Source: Rhodococcus sp. HM1
GTDB taxonomy: Bacteria > Actinomycetota > Actinomycetes > Mycobacteriales > Mycobacteriaceae
Assembly: GCF_023218075.1 (NCBI RefSeq)
Contig: NZ_JALPTB010000037.1
Location: 1 to 64,000 of the forward strand
Direction of reading: 5' to 3'
Length of the DNA: 64,000 bases
Below the pieces are notes generated by a model. The model was not told the origin of the DNA and made no database searches. It was given only the letters and a program-made list of their open reading frames with translations. This document shows positions 37,064 to 45,113 of the stretch, piece after piece. Numbering within the stretch: the stretch's first letter is position 1; the number at the start of each line of letters is the position of its first letter. A program made the translations under genes and the position numbers.

Positions 37064-38967
37064 TGTCCCGACTGCTGCGCATCGCGACCGCCGGCAGTGT
37101 CGACGACGGCAAGTCCACGCTGATCGGCCGGCTGCTGTTCGATTCCAAGGCCGTCTTCGAGGATCAACTCGAGGCCGTGGCCCGTACCAGCCGGGACCGC
37201 GGCGCCGAACAGACCGATCTGGCGCTGCTCACCGACGGCCTGCGCGCGGAACGGGAACAGGGCATCACCATCGACGTCGCGTACCGCTACTTCGCGACGC
37301 CGCACCGCAGCTTCGTCATCGCCGATACGCCGGGACACGAGCAGTACACCCGCAACATGGTCACCGGCGCCTCGACCGCCGACCTCGCGCTGATCCTGGT
37401 CGACGCCCGCAAGGGCATCCTCGAACAGACTCGGCGGCATGCCTTCCTGGCGAGTCTGCTCGGGGTGCCGCACCTGGTGCTGTGTGTGAACAAGATGGAT
37501 CTGGTGGACTGGTCGCAGGAACGGTTCGAGGAGATCTGCGACGAATTCCGGCTCTTCGCAGCCAAACTGGAGATCCACGACCTGTACTTCGTGCCGATCT
37601 CGGCGCTGCAGGGCGACAACGTCGTCAGCCGCACCGCGAACATGCGGTGGTACGAAGGGACTTCGCTGCTGCATCACCTCGAACAGGTGCACATCGGGTC
37701 CGACCACAACCTCATCGACGCGCGCCTGCCGGTGCAGTACGTCATCCGCCGCAGTGGCGAATTCCGCCGCTACGCGGGCACCGGCGACTTCCGCGGCTAC
37801 GCGGGCACCGGCGACTTCCGCGGCTACGCGGGCACCGGCGACTTCCGCGGCTACGCGGGCACCGTCGCCAGCGGCGTGTTCAAACCCGGCGACGAGGTGG
37901 TCGCACTGCCGTCCGGGTTCGGTACCCGCGTCGAGCGCATCTGGGGTCCCGGCGGAGAACCGCTCGAGCATGCGTTCGCCGACGTCGCCGTGTGCGTCGA
38001 ACTCGCGGACGAACTCGACCTCGGCCGTGGGGACATGCTGTGCCGGCCCAACAACCGGCCGCTGGTCGGCACCGACATCGATGCCATGGTCTGCTGGCTC
38101 ACCGAACGCTCGAGCCTCGATCCGGACACCCGCTACACCCTGCTGCACACCACGAAGGCGGTCCATGCCCGGCCTGTGCGGCTCGACTACCGGCTCGACG
38201 TCAACACGCTGCACCGCGACGAGACCGCAACCACGCTGAGCCTCAACGAGATCGGGCGCGTACAGCTGCGCACTCAGCAGCCGCTGCTGTCCGATCCGTA
38301 CCGGCGCAACCGCACCACCGGCAGCTTCGTCCTCGTCGACGAGGCCACCGGCAACACCGTCGCCGCCGGCATGATCACCGGACCCACCCTCGCCGAGACG
38401 GGCGCCGTGTGGCACCCCGCCGAGGTCGTCCGCGCCGACCGCGCCACCACGGGCAGGACGGTGTGGCTGACCGGGCTGTCCGCATCCGGAAAGTCCACGG
38501 TCGCAGCGGAACTCGAACGAAAGCTGCTCGCGGCGGGAATTCCCGCCTATCGCCTGGACGGCGACAATCTGCGCCACGGACTCAACTCCGACCTCGGATT
38601 CGGACCCGAGGACCGCGCCGAGAACGTGCGCCGCGTCGGGGCCGTCGCCCAGTTGATGGCCGACGCCGGCCTCGTCGCGATCTGCTCGCTGATCAGCCCC
38701 TACCGAGCCGACCGCGACCGGATCCGGCAGCAGCACGCCGACGCCGGCATCCCGTTCGTCGAGGTGTTCGTCGACACCCCGCTCGCCGACTGCGAGGCCC
38801 GCGACCCCAAGGGCATGTACGCCCGGGCCCGGGCCGGGGAGATCAGCGGCTTCACCGGCGTCGACGATCCGTACGAACCGCCACAGAACCCCGACCTGGT
38901 GCTCCGCCCCTCCGACGGCGATCCGGTCGCGCAGGCCGCCCGGATCATGGAAGTGTTGATGCCATGA
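37063..38967 (+). CDS. cysNC: Bifunctional sulfate adenylyltransferase subunit 1 / APS kinase
   Basis: 634 residues. The N-terminal GTPase (CysN) has AGSVDDGKSTLIGRLL at 10-25, DTPGHEQYTRNM near 87 and NKMDLVD near 143. EF-Tu-like barrel domains follow. The C-terminal APS kinase (CysC) has GLSASGKSTVAAELE near 472 and YRADRDRIR, so the protein makes APS activation energetically favourable and then PAPS. In the second domain a nine-residue unit GDFRGYAGT occurs four times in a row (about residues 232-267), where other CysN proteins have it once. Three of the four DNA units are identical. The gene is fused cysN-cysC as in mycobacteria and overlaps cysQ by four bases. Confidence 0.95.
   Translation: MSRLLRIATAGSVDDGKSTLIGRLLFDSKAVFEDQLEAVARTSRDRGAEQTDLALLTDGLRAEREQGITIDVAYRYFATPHRSFVIADTPGHEQYTRNMVTGASTADLALILVDARKGILEQTRRHAFLASLLGVPHLVLCVNKMDLVDWSQERFEEICDEFRLFAAKLEIHDLYFVPISALQGDNVVSRTANMRWYEGTSLLHHLEQVHIGSDHNLIDARLPVQYVIRRSGEFRRYAGTGDFRGYAGTGDFRGYAGTGDFRGYAGTVASGVFKPGDEVVALPSGFGTRVERIWGPGGEPLEHAFADVAVCVELADELDLGRGDMLCRPNNRPLVGTDIDAMVCWLTERSSLDPDTRYTLLHTTKAVHARPVRLDYRLDVNTLHRDETATTLSLNEIGRVQLRTQQPLLSDPYRRNRTTGSFVLVDEATGNTVAAGMITGPTLAETGAVWHPAEVVRADRATTGRTVWLTGLSASGKSTVAAELERKLLAAGIPAYRLDGDNLRHGLNSDLGFGPEDRAENVRRVGAVAQLMADAGLVAICSLISPYRADRDRIRQQHADAGIPFVEVFVDTPLADCEARDPKGMYARARAGEISGFTGVDDPYEPPQNPDLVLRPSDGDPVAQAARIMEVLMP
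37756..37863 (+). repeat. Four-unit 27-bp in-frame tandem repeat inside cysNC
   Basis: Units at 37756, 37783, 37810 and 37837. The last three are identical and the first differs at a few bases (GEFRRYAGT against GDFRGYAGT). The period of 27 keeps the frame, so copy-number change would lengthen or shorten the protein by nine residues without breaking it. Confidence 0.92.
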
Positions 38968-40082
38968 CAGACGATGCTGCTCTCGCCGCCGAGATCGCCA
39001 CGGCGGCAGGAGAACTGTTGCTGACCGTTCGAGCCGCCGAGGCCGACGCCCTGAGCGGGCGCGAACTCGGCCGCCGCGGTGACCACGACGCGAACGTGCT
39101 CATCCTCGAAATGCTGGCCGAGCACCGTCCCGGCGACGCCGTGCTGTCCGAGGAATCCGCGGACGATCCGGCGCGCGTCGACGCCGAGCGGGTATGGATC
39201 ATCGACCCGCTCGACGGGTCGAAGGAATACGGGATGCTCGGCCACACCGACTGGGCCGTGCACGTCGCGTTGTGGGAGGCCGGTCGCGGCCTGACCGCCG
39301 GGGCGGTCGCCCAGCCGGGCCTCGGCGCCGTGTACAGCACCGACGAGGCGCCCGTCGTCGAACGGCGTCCGCTCGGCGAGGGACGTCCCCGCATCGTGGT
39401 CAGCGGTAGCCGCCCGCCGGAGTTCGCCGGTGCGGTGGCCCGCGCCGTCGGTGCCGACCTCGTGCGCATGGGTTCGGCGGGCGCGAAGGCGATGGCGGTG
39501 CTCCGCGGCGAGGTCGACGCCTATGTTCACGCCGGTGGCCAGTGGGAGTGGGACTCGGCGGCCCCCGTCGCCGTCGCGCAGGCGGCCGGATTGTTCTGCG
39601 CGCGGATCGACGGCTCGGAACTCGAATACAACCGCCCCCACCCCTATCTGCCGGATCTGGTGATCTGCCGGCCGGACTGGGCGCCGACGCTCATGGCGGC
39701 CGTCGCCGAGCACGCGACCGCGCCGACCGACAGCCCCCGGGTCGCGATGGCTCGGGCCTACATCCGGTCGCTGATCAGCCACGATGCGTCCCACGTCCGC
39801 CTGGCCGCCGATGCCTGGCGGGTGGAGAACGGGCAGCGAACCGGCGACACCGGGGCCGAGATCCGGTACCGGCTCGAGCACGGCCCGGAGTACCGGCCGC
39901 TCCGCCGGGTGCGGAATCTGACGTTCCACGAGTGGGGCAACAACGTCGTTGCGCGCTTCCTGCTCGAGATAGATACCGGCAGTGGTGCCGATATGACGGT
40001 GTCGATCACCGAGCACTTCGACATCCCGGCGGGGGAGATCCGTTCGATTCTCGCGATCATCGAGCCCCTGTCCGAAGAATAG
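38964..40082 (+). CDS. cysQ: CysQ (PAP phosphatase) fused to a SnoaL-like domain
   Basis: 372 residues, against about 250-270 for CysQ alone. The N-terminal part is the inositol-phosphatase fold: LSEESADD, WIIDPLDGSKEYG near residue 80 (metal ligands) and GQWEWDSAAPVAVAQAAG near 190. It hydrolyses 3'-phosphoadenosine 5'-phosphate, the by-product of sulfotransfer and PAPS reduction. From about residue 255 a second domain begins (VAMARAYIRSLISHDASHVRLA, then HEWGNNVVARFLLEIDTG), resembling SnoaL/NTF2-type DUF8021 proteins of actinobacteria. The frame is continuous with no start codon signal at the join. ATG 38964 overlaps the cysNC stop. The role of the added domain is unknown. Confidence 0.85.
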   Translation: MTDDAALAAEIATAAGELLLTVRAAEADALSGRELGRRGDHDANVLILEMLAEHRPGDAVLSEESADDPARVDAERVWIIDPLDGSKEYGMLGHTDWAVHVALWEAGRGLTAGAVAQPGLGAVYSTDEAPVVERRPLGEGRPRIVVSGSRPPEFAGAVARAVGADLVRMGSAGAKAMAVLRGEVDAYVHAGGQWEWDSAAPVAVAQAAGLFCARIDGSELEYNRPHPYLPDLVICRPDWAPTLMAAVAEHATAPTDSPRVAMARAYIRSLISHDASHVRLAADAWRVENGQRTGDTGAEIRYRLEHGPEYRPLRRVRNLTFHEWGNNVVARFLLEIDTGSGADMTVSITEHFDIPAGEIRSILAIIEPLSEE

Positions 40083-40146
40083 TTGAACCTTTTGCGCTAG
40101 CTTCGAAGAAAGAAGATGCAGTAGTGCAGATTTCGGAGGCGCAAAT

Positions 40147-41145
40147 ATGGAACAGTTCAACGAGGCCCGGGACATCGGGGACGGCATCCACGCGATCCCC
40201 GTTCCCGTCGCGGACCTGCCGGTCGGCGACACCCAGGTCTACGCAGTCGAGTCCCAACGCGGCGTGATCCTCGTGGACGTGGGGTGGAACAACGACACCT
40301 CCTGGAATGCGCTGCAGGCCGGGCTCGCATCGGCCGGACTGTCGGTGACCGACGTCGAAGGGGTGGTCGTCACACACTTCCATCCCGACCACGTCGGCCT
40401 CACCGGCCGCATCCGCGAAGCGTCCGGATGCTGGGTCGGCATGCACGAAGCGGACTTCGAACAGCTCGGACACATGATGGCCGGCCACGACTGGACGAAC
40501 CGGGAACTCGACCAGTGGGTCAAGGCCGGGGCGCCCGCCGAGTACATCGAGGAATTCCTCGCCGCCGGCCGTGATCGCGACGGCGTCCCGGACGAGAAAC
40601 CGGACCGGGTGTTGAAGACCGACGAGATCATCCCGCTCGCCGGACGCACCCTGCGAACCGTGTTCACCCCCGGCCACACCCCGGGCCACGCGTGCTTCTT
40701 CATCGAGGAACACGGCATCCTCTTCAGCGGCGACCACGTGCTCGCCAAGACCACCCCGCACGTCGGCGAATTCGACTTCCCCGTGGCCGAACGCGACGCG
40801 CTGGGGGAGTTCCTCGACTCGCTGCGCGCCGTCGCGACTCTGCCCGCCCGCCGCACCCTGCCCGCGCACCGGCAGCCCATCGACGACCTCGCAGCCCGGA
40901 CGGAGGCGCTCGTCGAACACCACGAACGTCGCCTCGACGATCTCTACGAGTCGTTCGGGGACGAGGAGCTGACGCTGTGGCAGGCCACCGAACGCATGAC
41001 GTGGTACCGGCCGTGGGACGAGACACCGCCGCGCGGCAAGCAGATGGCCATGTCCGAAGGCTCGGCGCACATCCGCCACCTCATCGAGCGGGGGCGCGCC
41101 CGCCGCGTCCCCGGAACCGATCCGGCGCGGTTCGTCCGCGTGTGA
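40147..41145 (+). CDS. MBL-fold metallo-hydrolase
   Basis: 332 residues of the metallo-beta-lactamase superfamily. Zinc motif THFHPDHVGLTGRIRE near residue 76, then TPGHTPGHACFF and FSGDHVLAKTTP, and a distal His in LPAHRQPIDD. A C-terminal helical region (TLWQATERMTWYRPW) is typical of the group with broad thioester, lactone or sulfate-ester hydrolases. The substrate cannot be told from sequence. The start ATG 40147 has CGGAGG upstream. It follows cysQ by 64 bases, in a gap whose only features are a weak TTGAAC and a short palindrome, so it may be a separate transcript. Confidence 0.85.
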   Translation: MEQFNEARDIGDGIHAIPVPVADLPVGDTQVYAVESQRGVILVDVGWNNDTSWNALQAGLASAGLSVTDVEGVVVTHFHPDHVGLTGRIREASGCWVGMHEADFEQLGHMMAGHDWTNRELDQWVKAGAPAEYIEEFLAAGRDRDGVPDEKPDRVLKTDEIIPLAGRTLRTVFTPGHTPGHACFFIEEHGILFSGDHVLAKTTPHVGEFDFPVAERDALGEFLDSLRAVATLPARRTLPAHRQPIDDLAARTEALVEHHERRLDDLYESFGDEELTLWQATERMTWYRPWDETPPRGKQMAMSEGSAHIRHLIERGRARRVPGTDPARFVRV

Positions 41146-41177
41146 CACTCGATCGGACTGCAACGGAGAGGCAGGCG

Positions 41178-41543
41178 ATGACGCCCGACCAGCTCGTCAC
41201 CGAATTCTGCGCCGCCTGGGCGGAACCGGATCCGGCCGCGCTCGCTGCGTACTTCACCGACGACGCCGTGTACCACAACATTCCGCTGGAGGAGGTCCAC
41301 GGCCGTGCCGCCATCGAGGAGTACTTCGCCGGGATGGTCGCGACGTTCGGCGGTATCGACTTCCGCATCCATCGCCAGCTCGCGAGCGACAACCTCGTCC
41401 TCAACGAGCGCACCGACGTGCTGACCGTCAACGGGCGCACGGTCGAGGTCCCCGTCATGGGCTCGTTCGAGGTGGCCGACGGGAAGATCGCCGCGTGGCG
41501 GGACTACTTCGACATGGGCCCGCTCGCGGCGACCACAGGATAG
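41178..41543 (+). CDS. Limonene-1,2-epoxide hydrolase / SnoaL-like protein
   Basis: 121 residues with an NTF2-like fold: TPDQLVTEFCAAWAEPDPAALAAYFTDDAVYHNIPLEEVHG, then VPVMGSFEVADGKIAAWRDYFDMG at the C-terminus, which fits the limonene-epoxide hydrolase family pattern (Asp-Arg-Asp-like residues D..R..D in WRDYFD and upstream). It may hydrolyse an epoxide or isomerise a steroid-like substrate. The start ATG 41178 has GAGAGGCAGG upstream. It is 32 bases after the hydrolase and probably co-transcribed with it. Confidence 0.75.
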   Translation: MTPDQLVTEFCAAWAEPDPAALAAYFTDDAVYHNIPLEEVHGRAAIEEYFAGMVATFGGIDFRIHRQLASDNLVLNERTDVLTVNGRTVEVPVMGSFEVADGKIAAWRDYFDMGPLAATTG

Positions 41544-41573
41544 GGACCGGCGACCAGCCCGAAAATTACGAAA

Positions 41574-41615
41574 AGCAGTAGGCCCCGCTTCGAATTCGAA
41601 GCGGGGCCTACTGCT
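41574..41615. terminator. 42-bp perfect palindrome, terminator of tRNA-Arg (and of the rightward gene)
   Basis: A 21-bp perfect stem (41574-41594 with 41595-41615) with GCTTCGAATTCGAAGC at its centre. On the minus strand it is followed by TTTT and a second T-rich stretch, as expected for the tRNA-Arg transcript that runs leftward. It begins only two bases after the encoded CCA. Confidence 0.85.
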
Positions 41616-41617
41616 CG

Positions 41618-41693
41618 TGGTGCCCTCGGCAGGATTCGAACCTGCGACTTCTTGCTCCGGAGGCAAGCGCTCTATCCCCTGAGCTACGAGGGC
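41618..41693 (-). tRNA. tRNA-Arg (anticodon CCG)
   Basis: 76 nucleotides on the minus strand with acceptor arm GCCCTCG paired with CGAGGGC, D-arm GTAGCTCAGGGG..., anticodon loop CTCCGGA giving anticodon CCG, and GGTTCGAATCC T-arm. The discriminator A is followed by an encoded CCA. All four arms pair. M. tuberculosis has a tRNA-Arg next to argS at the equivalent place. Confidence 0.96.
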
Positions 41694-41798
41694 AATCCGG
41701 GCCCACCAGCTGACCGGCGGTGCGGAGTTAGCCTAGCGCATTGTTGCCCATACGCCACATCGCCTGGTCAGCGCGGGTTTTTCGGCCCGGATCGGGGG

Positions 41799-42479
41799 TC
41801 AGTTCATCGGCAGGGGCTGTGCGCCGCGCTCGGCGAGCATCGCCGTCATCAACTCCGACTCGCCGGTCTGCGTATCGACCATCGTCTGCGCCAGCGTCCG
41901 CACCGCGGCGACCTCGCCGTGCTCGGCGCCGTACTCCATCATCGGCAACCCGCCCTGGTGGTGCCGCAGCATCAACTGCAGGAACAGCACGTCGAGTTCC
42001 GGACCCGACGCGGCCCGCAGCGCCGCCAGTTCCTGCGAGGTCGCCATGCCCGGCATCGGGACCGCCGCGGCGGACGAACCGTGACCCGCGGCGTGACCGT
42101 CGTGCATGGTCTCGCTGTCGTCGCTCATCCACGTCATGTACTCACCGGGGGGCAACGGCGCCTGATTCCACAGCGTCAGCCAGCCCTGCATCTGCCCGAC
42201 CTGGTTCTGCTGGGTCGTGAGGATGTCGTACGCCAGGTTCTGCACCCGCTGATCCGTCGAACGGGTCAGCGCGATCGACGCCATCTCGATCGCCTGGTTG
42301 TGGTGCACGCTCATGTCCTGGGAGAAACCGACGGCCACGGAATCGGCCGCCGGAACCTCCTGCGCATCCCCGCGCGGGATCAGGAAACCGACCAGGAAAC
42401 CGATCGCGAGCGCAGCAATGATCCCGAGTGCCACGAGGATTCGGCGCTGTCCCGAACCCTGCGAGAAACCGTCGCTCAT
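41799..42479 (-). CDS. DUF305-domain exported/membrane-anchored protein
   Basis: 226 residues. The N-terminal helix (ILVALGIIAALAIGFLVGFLI, about 14-34) anchors the protein, with the rest outside. Two DUF305 motifs: FSQDMSVHHNQAIEMASIAL and FLQLMLRHHQGGLPMMEYG, each with an HH(N/Q)Q-type His pair, plus an intervening MHDGHAAGHGSS His-rich, Met-rich loop. The His/Met pattern resembles copper-binding extracytoplasmic proteins, a role that is inferred. It follows the DUF3105 gene with a 2-base gap, so it is the second gene of that operon. Confidence 0.88.
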   Translation of the reverse strand: MSDGFSQGSGQRRILVALGIIAALAIGFLVGFLIPRGDAQEVPAADSVAVGFSQDMSVHHNQAIEMASIALTRSTDQRVQNLAYDILTTQQNQVGQMQGWLTLWNQAPLPPGEYMTWMSDDSETMHDGHAAGHGSSAAAVPMPGMATSQELAALRAASGPELDVLFLQLMLRHHQGGLPMMEYGAEHGEVAAVRTLAQTMVDTQTGESELMTAMLAERGAQPLPMN

Positions 42480-42481
42480 GG

Positions 42482-43315
42482 TCAGCTACCCGCCGGAGCC
42501 TGCATGTCCGTCTGGACCTCGGCGGAGTCGACCGTTCCGCCGGTCATCGGCACGGCGTCCGGGCCGGGAGCCGACGGATCGAACGGCGGCGGGTTCGCCG
42601 GATCGTACGAGCCGGGGATCGTCGCGCAGCTCGCACCGACCTCCGGGTAGGTGTACCGGTTCTGACGCAGCGAGGCGATGAACTGGTCGATCCGCTCGTC
42701 GTCGGCGGAATCCACCGTGAGCTGGTGGCCCCACGACTGCAGCGAGATCGGCGAAGCCTGGCCCGGATACGGCGACATCATGGTGTAGGACTTGCCGTCG
42801 ACCTTCGCGCTGAGCGTCTCGACCCCCGCGGCGTCGACCAGGTCCGGGTTGTACGTGATCCACACCGCACCGTGCTCGAGCGAATGCACCGCGTTCTCCG
42901 TACGGATCGCCTCCGGGTAGACGACGCCCGTGCACGTGGCCCAGATCGAGTCGTGCGGACCGCCGAACGGCGGGGTGTGGTCGTAGGCGACCCGCTGGGT
43001 GGAATCGATGTGCTGCCCGGCGGGATAGTCGACCGTGACGATGCCCTCGAGCGCGGTCGACGGATCCTGATTCGATTCGGACGGCGTCCACGCAGCCAGC
43101 TTCTGCTGATCCTGGTACTTCGGGACGATGCTGACGGCGATCACGGCGATCAGCGCGACGACCGCGACGACGCCACCGATCACCATCCACGGGATCTGAC
43201 GCTGCTTGGGAAGTCCGCGGCCCCCGCCGCTCTTCTTCGCGGCGGCCGAAATGGCCTTCGCGGACTTGGCGCCGGACTTCTTGCCGGAACCACCGTTAAC
43301 CGAACCGCTGGGCAT
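42482..43315 (-). CDS. DUF3105-domain membrane protein
   Basis: 277 residues. A basic, Lys/Gly/Ser-rich cytoplasmic start (GGSGKKSGAKSAKAISAAAKKS) precedes one transmembrane helix (WMVIGGVVAVVALIAVIAVSI, about 43-63). The outer domain has YDHTPPFGGPHDSIWATC, HSLEHGAVWITYNP and QLTVDSADDERIDQFI, the DUF3105 pattern with conserved His and Cys residues. Actinobacteria often pair DUF3105 with DUF305, consistent with a shared metal-related extracytoplasmic function, which is not proven. ATG 43315 follows GAAAGAGC. A tandem 14-bp repeat lies upstream. Confidence 0.88.
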   Translation of the reverse strand: MPSGSVNGGSGKKSGAKSAKAISAAAKKSGGGRGLPKQRQIPWMVIGGVVAVVALIAVIAVSIVPKYQDQQKLAAWTPSESNQDPSTALEGIVTVDYPAGQHIDSTQRVAYDHTPPFGGPHDSIWATCTGVVYPEAIRTENAVHSLEHGAVWITYNPDLVDAAGVETLSAKVDGKSYTMMSPYPGQASPISLQSWGHQLTVDSADDERIDQFIASLRQNRYTYPEVGASCATIPGSYDPANPPPFDPSAPGPDAVPMTGGTVDSAEVQTDMQAPAGS

Positions 43316-43332
43316 CGCTGGTAGCTCTTTCG

Positions 43333-43360
43333 ATCGGATGGACAACATCGGATGGACAAC
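43333..43360 (-). repeat. Perfect 14-bp tandem direct repeat upstream of the DUF3105-DUF305 operon
   Basis: ATCGGATGGACAAC occurs twice without a gap (43333-43346 and 43347-43360). It starts 17 bases upstream of the DUF3105 start codon in a divergent region with argS. It may be a regulator binding site or two overlapping promoter copies. Confidence 0.75.
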
Positions 43361-43446
43361 GAGACCGCGGCCCCGGGCCGCGTGCCCCCACAACTGTACG
43401 GGCGCGCTCCTGTGGGGCACCGTCGGTGCTCGCAGGGGCCAGCCAA

Positions 43447-43452
43447 TAGGAT
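43447..43452 (+). promoter_or_regulatory. argS: Candidate -10 for leaderless argS transcript
   Basis: TAGGAT ends eight bases before the argS GTG, so transcription from it would begin at or next to the start codon. There is no ribosome site before the GTG. No clear -35 is visible. Confidence 0.4.
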
Positions 43453-43460
43453 GAACTCCT

Positions 43461-45113
43461 GTGACTCCTGCCGACCTTGCCGAATTGCTCCACGGAACCG
43501 CTGCGAGGGTGCTCGCCGAGCGTGACCTCGACGTGTCCGTCCTGCCCGAGACCCTCACCGTCGAGCGGCCCCGGAACCCGGAGCACGGCGACTATGCGAC
43601 CAACGTGGCGATGCAGGTCGCGAAGAAGGCCGGTGTGAACCCGCGCGAGCTCGCAACCTGGCTCGCCGAAGCGCTCACCGCCGCCGACGGCATCGAATCG
43701 GCCGAGGTCGCGGGACCGGGCTTCCTCAACATCCGCCTCGCGGCCGACGCGCAGGGCGCGATCGTCGCGAAGGTGCTCACCGAGCTCTCGGCGTACGGCA
43801 ACTCCGATGCGCTCGCCGGCCGCAAGATCAACCTCGAGTTCGTGTCCGCGAACCCGACCGGCCCGATCCACCTCGGTGGCACCCGCTGGGCCGCGGTCGG
43901 CGACGCGCTCGGCCGGATCCTGTCGACGCAGGGCGCCGAGGTCACCCGCGAGTACTACTTCAACGACCACGGCGCGCAGATCGACCGCTTCACGCGGTCG
44001 CTGATCGCCGCGGCCGAGGGCGAACCGGCCCCCGAGGACGGCTATGCCGGCGACTACATCGTCGACATCGCCGCCGAGGTGCAGAAGCGTGCGCCCGGCG
44101 CGCTCGACCTGCCCGAGGCCGAGCGGCACGAGACGTTCCGGTCCATCGGCGTCGACCTGATGTTCGCGCACATCAAGCGCACGCTGCACGAGTTCGGCGT
44201 CGACTTCGACGTGTACTTCCACGAGAACTCGCTGTTCGAATCCGGCGCGGTCGACAAGGCCGTCGAGACGCTCAAGGGCTCCGGCAACCTGTACAACGCC
44301 GACGGCGCGTGGTGGCTCAAGAGCACCGACTTCGGCGACGACAAGGACCGCGTCGTCATCAAGTCCGACGGCAACGCCGCCTACATCGCCGGCGACATCG
44401 CGTACTTCCAGGACAAGCGCTCGCGCGGCTTCGACCTGTGCATCTACATGCTCGGCGCCGACCACCACGGCTACATCGGCCGGCTCAAGGCCGCCGCGGC
44501 CGCATTCGGTGACGACCCCGACACCGTCGAGGTCATGATCGGCCAGATGGTCAACCTCGTGCGCGACGGCCAGGCCGTGAAGATGAGCAAGCGTGCCGGC
44601 ACCGTCATCACCCTCGACGACCTCGTCGAGGCGATCGGTGTCGACGCCGCCCGCTACGCGCTCGTGCGCTCGTCGGTCGACCAGAGCATCGACATCGACC
44701 TCGAGCTGTGGGCGTCGGCCGGCAACGAGAACCCGGTCTACTACGTGCAGTACGCGCACGCCCGCCTCTCGTCGATCGCGCGCAACGCCGCCGACCTCGG
44801 TCTCAGCGCCGAGGGCGCGAACCTCGCGCTGCTCACCCACGACCGCGAGGGCGACCTGATCCGCACCATCGGCGAGTACCCGCGCGTCGTCGCGAAGGCC
44901 GCGGAACTGCGCGAACCGCACCGGGTCGCACGCTACCTCGAAGAACTCGCCGGCGCCTACCACCGGTTCTACGACGCGTGCCGCATCCTCCCGCAGGGCG
45001 ACGAGGAGCCCGGAGACCTGCACACCGCGCGGCTCGCGCTGTGCGCAGCGGCCCGTCAGGTTCTCGCCAACGGCCTCGGCCTGCTCGGCGTCAGCGCTCC
45101 GGAGCGGATGTGA
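43461..45113 (+). CDS. argS: Arginyl-tRNA synthetase
   Basis: 550 residues, normal length. The N-terminal Add-1 domain recognises the tRNA ([17 protein letters not shown]). The class I signature HIGH appears as [18 protein letters not shown] near residue 137, and KMSKS as [12 protein letters not shown] near 374. [15 protein letters not shown] and [11 protein letters not shown] are also conserved. It charges tRNA-Arg, one of which is encoded 1.8 kb upstream. First gene of a tight operon: its stop overlaps the lysA start (GTGA). The start is GTG 43461. Confidence 0.96.
   Translation: MTPADLAELLHGTAARVLAERDLDVSVLPETLTVERPRNPEHGDYATNVAMQVAKKAGVNPRELATWLAEALTAADGIESAEVAGPGFLNIRLAADAQGAIVAKVLTELSAYGNSDALAGRKINLEFVSANPTGPIHLGGTRWAAVGDALGRILSTQGAEVTREYYFNDHGAQIDRFTRSLIAAAEGEPAPEDGYAGDYIVDIAAEVQKRAPGALDLPEAERHETFRSIGVDLMFAHIKRTLHEFGVDFDVYFHENSLFESGAVDKAVETLKGSGNLYNADGAWWLKSTDFGDDKDRVVIKSDGNAAYIAGDIAYFQDKRSRGFDLCIYMLGADHHGYIGRLKAAAAAFGDDPDTVEVMIGQMVNLVRDGQAVKMSKRAGTVITLDDLVEAIGVDAARYALVRSSVDQSIDIDLELWASAGNENPVYYVQYAHARLSSIARNAADLGLSAEGANLALLTHDREGDLIRTIGEYPRVVAKAAELREPHRVARYLEELAGAYHRFYDACRILPQGDEEPGDLHTARLALCAAARQVLANGLGLLGVSAPERM

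Noticed and set aside
36453-38963. A long rightward frame running through cysD and cysNC into cysQ, as if one giant protein.
   Set aside because: Only the part from the ATG at 38964 has protein-like sequence. Upstream it is the wrong frame of cysD and cysNC, rich in Arg, Pro and Ala with no family motifs.
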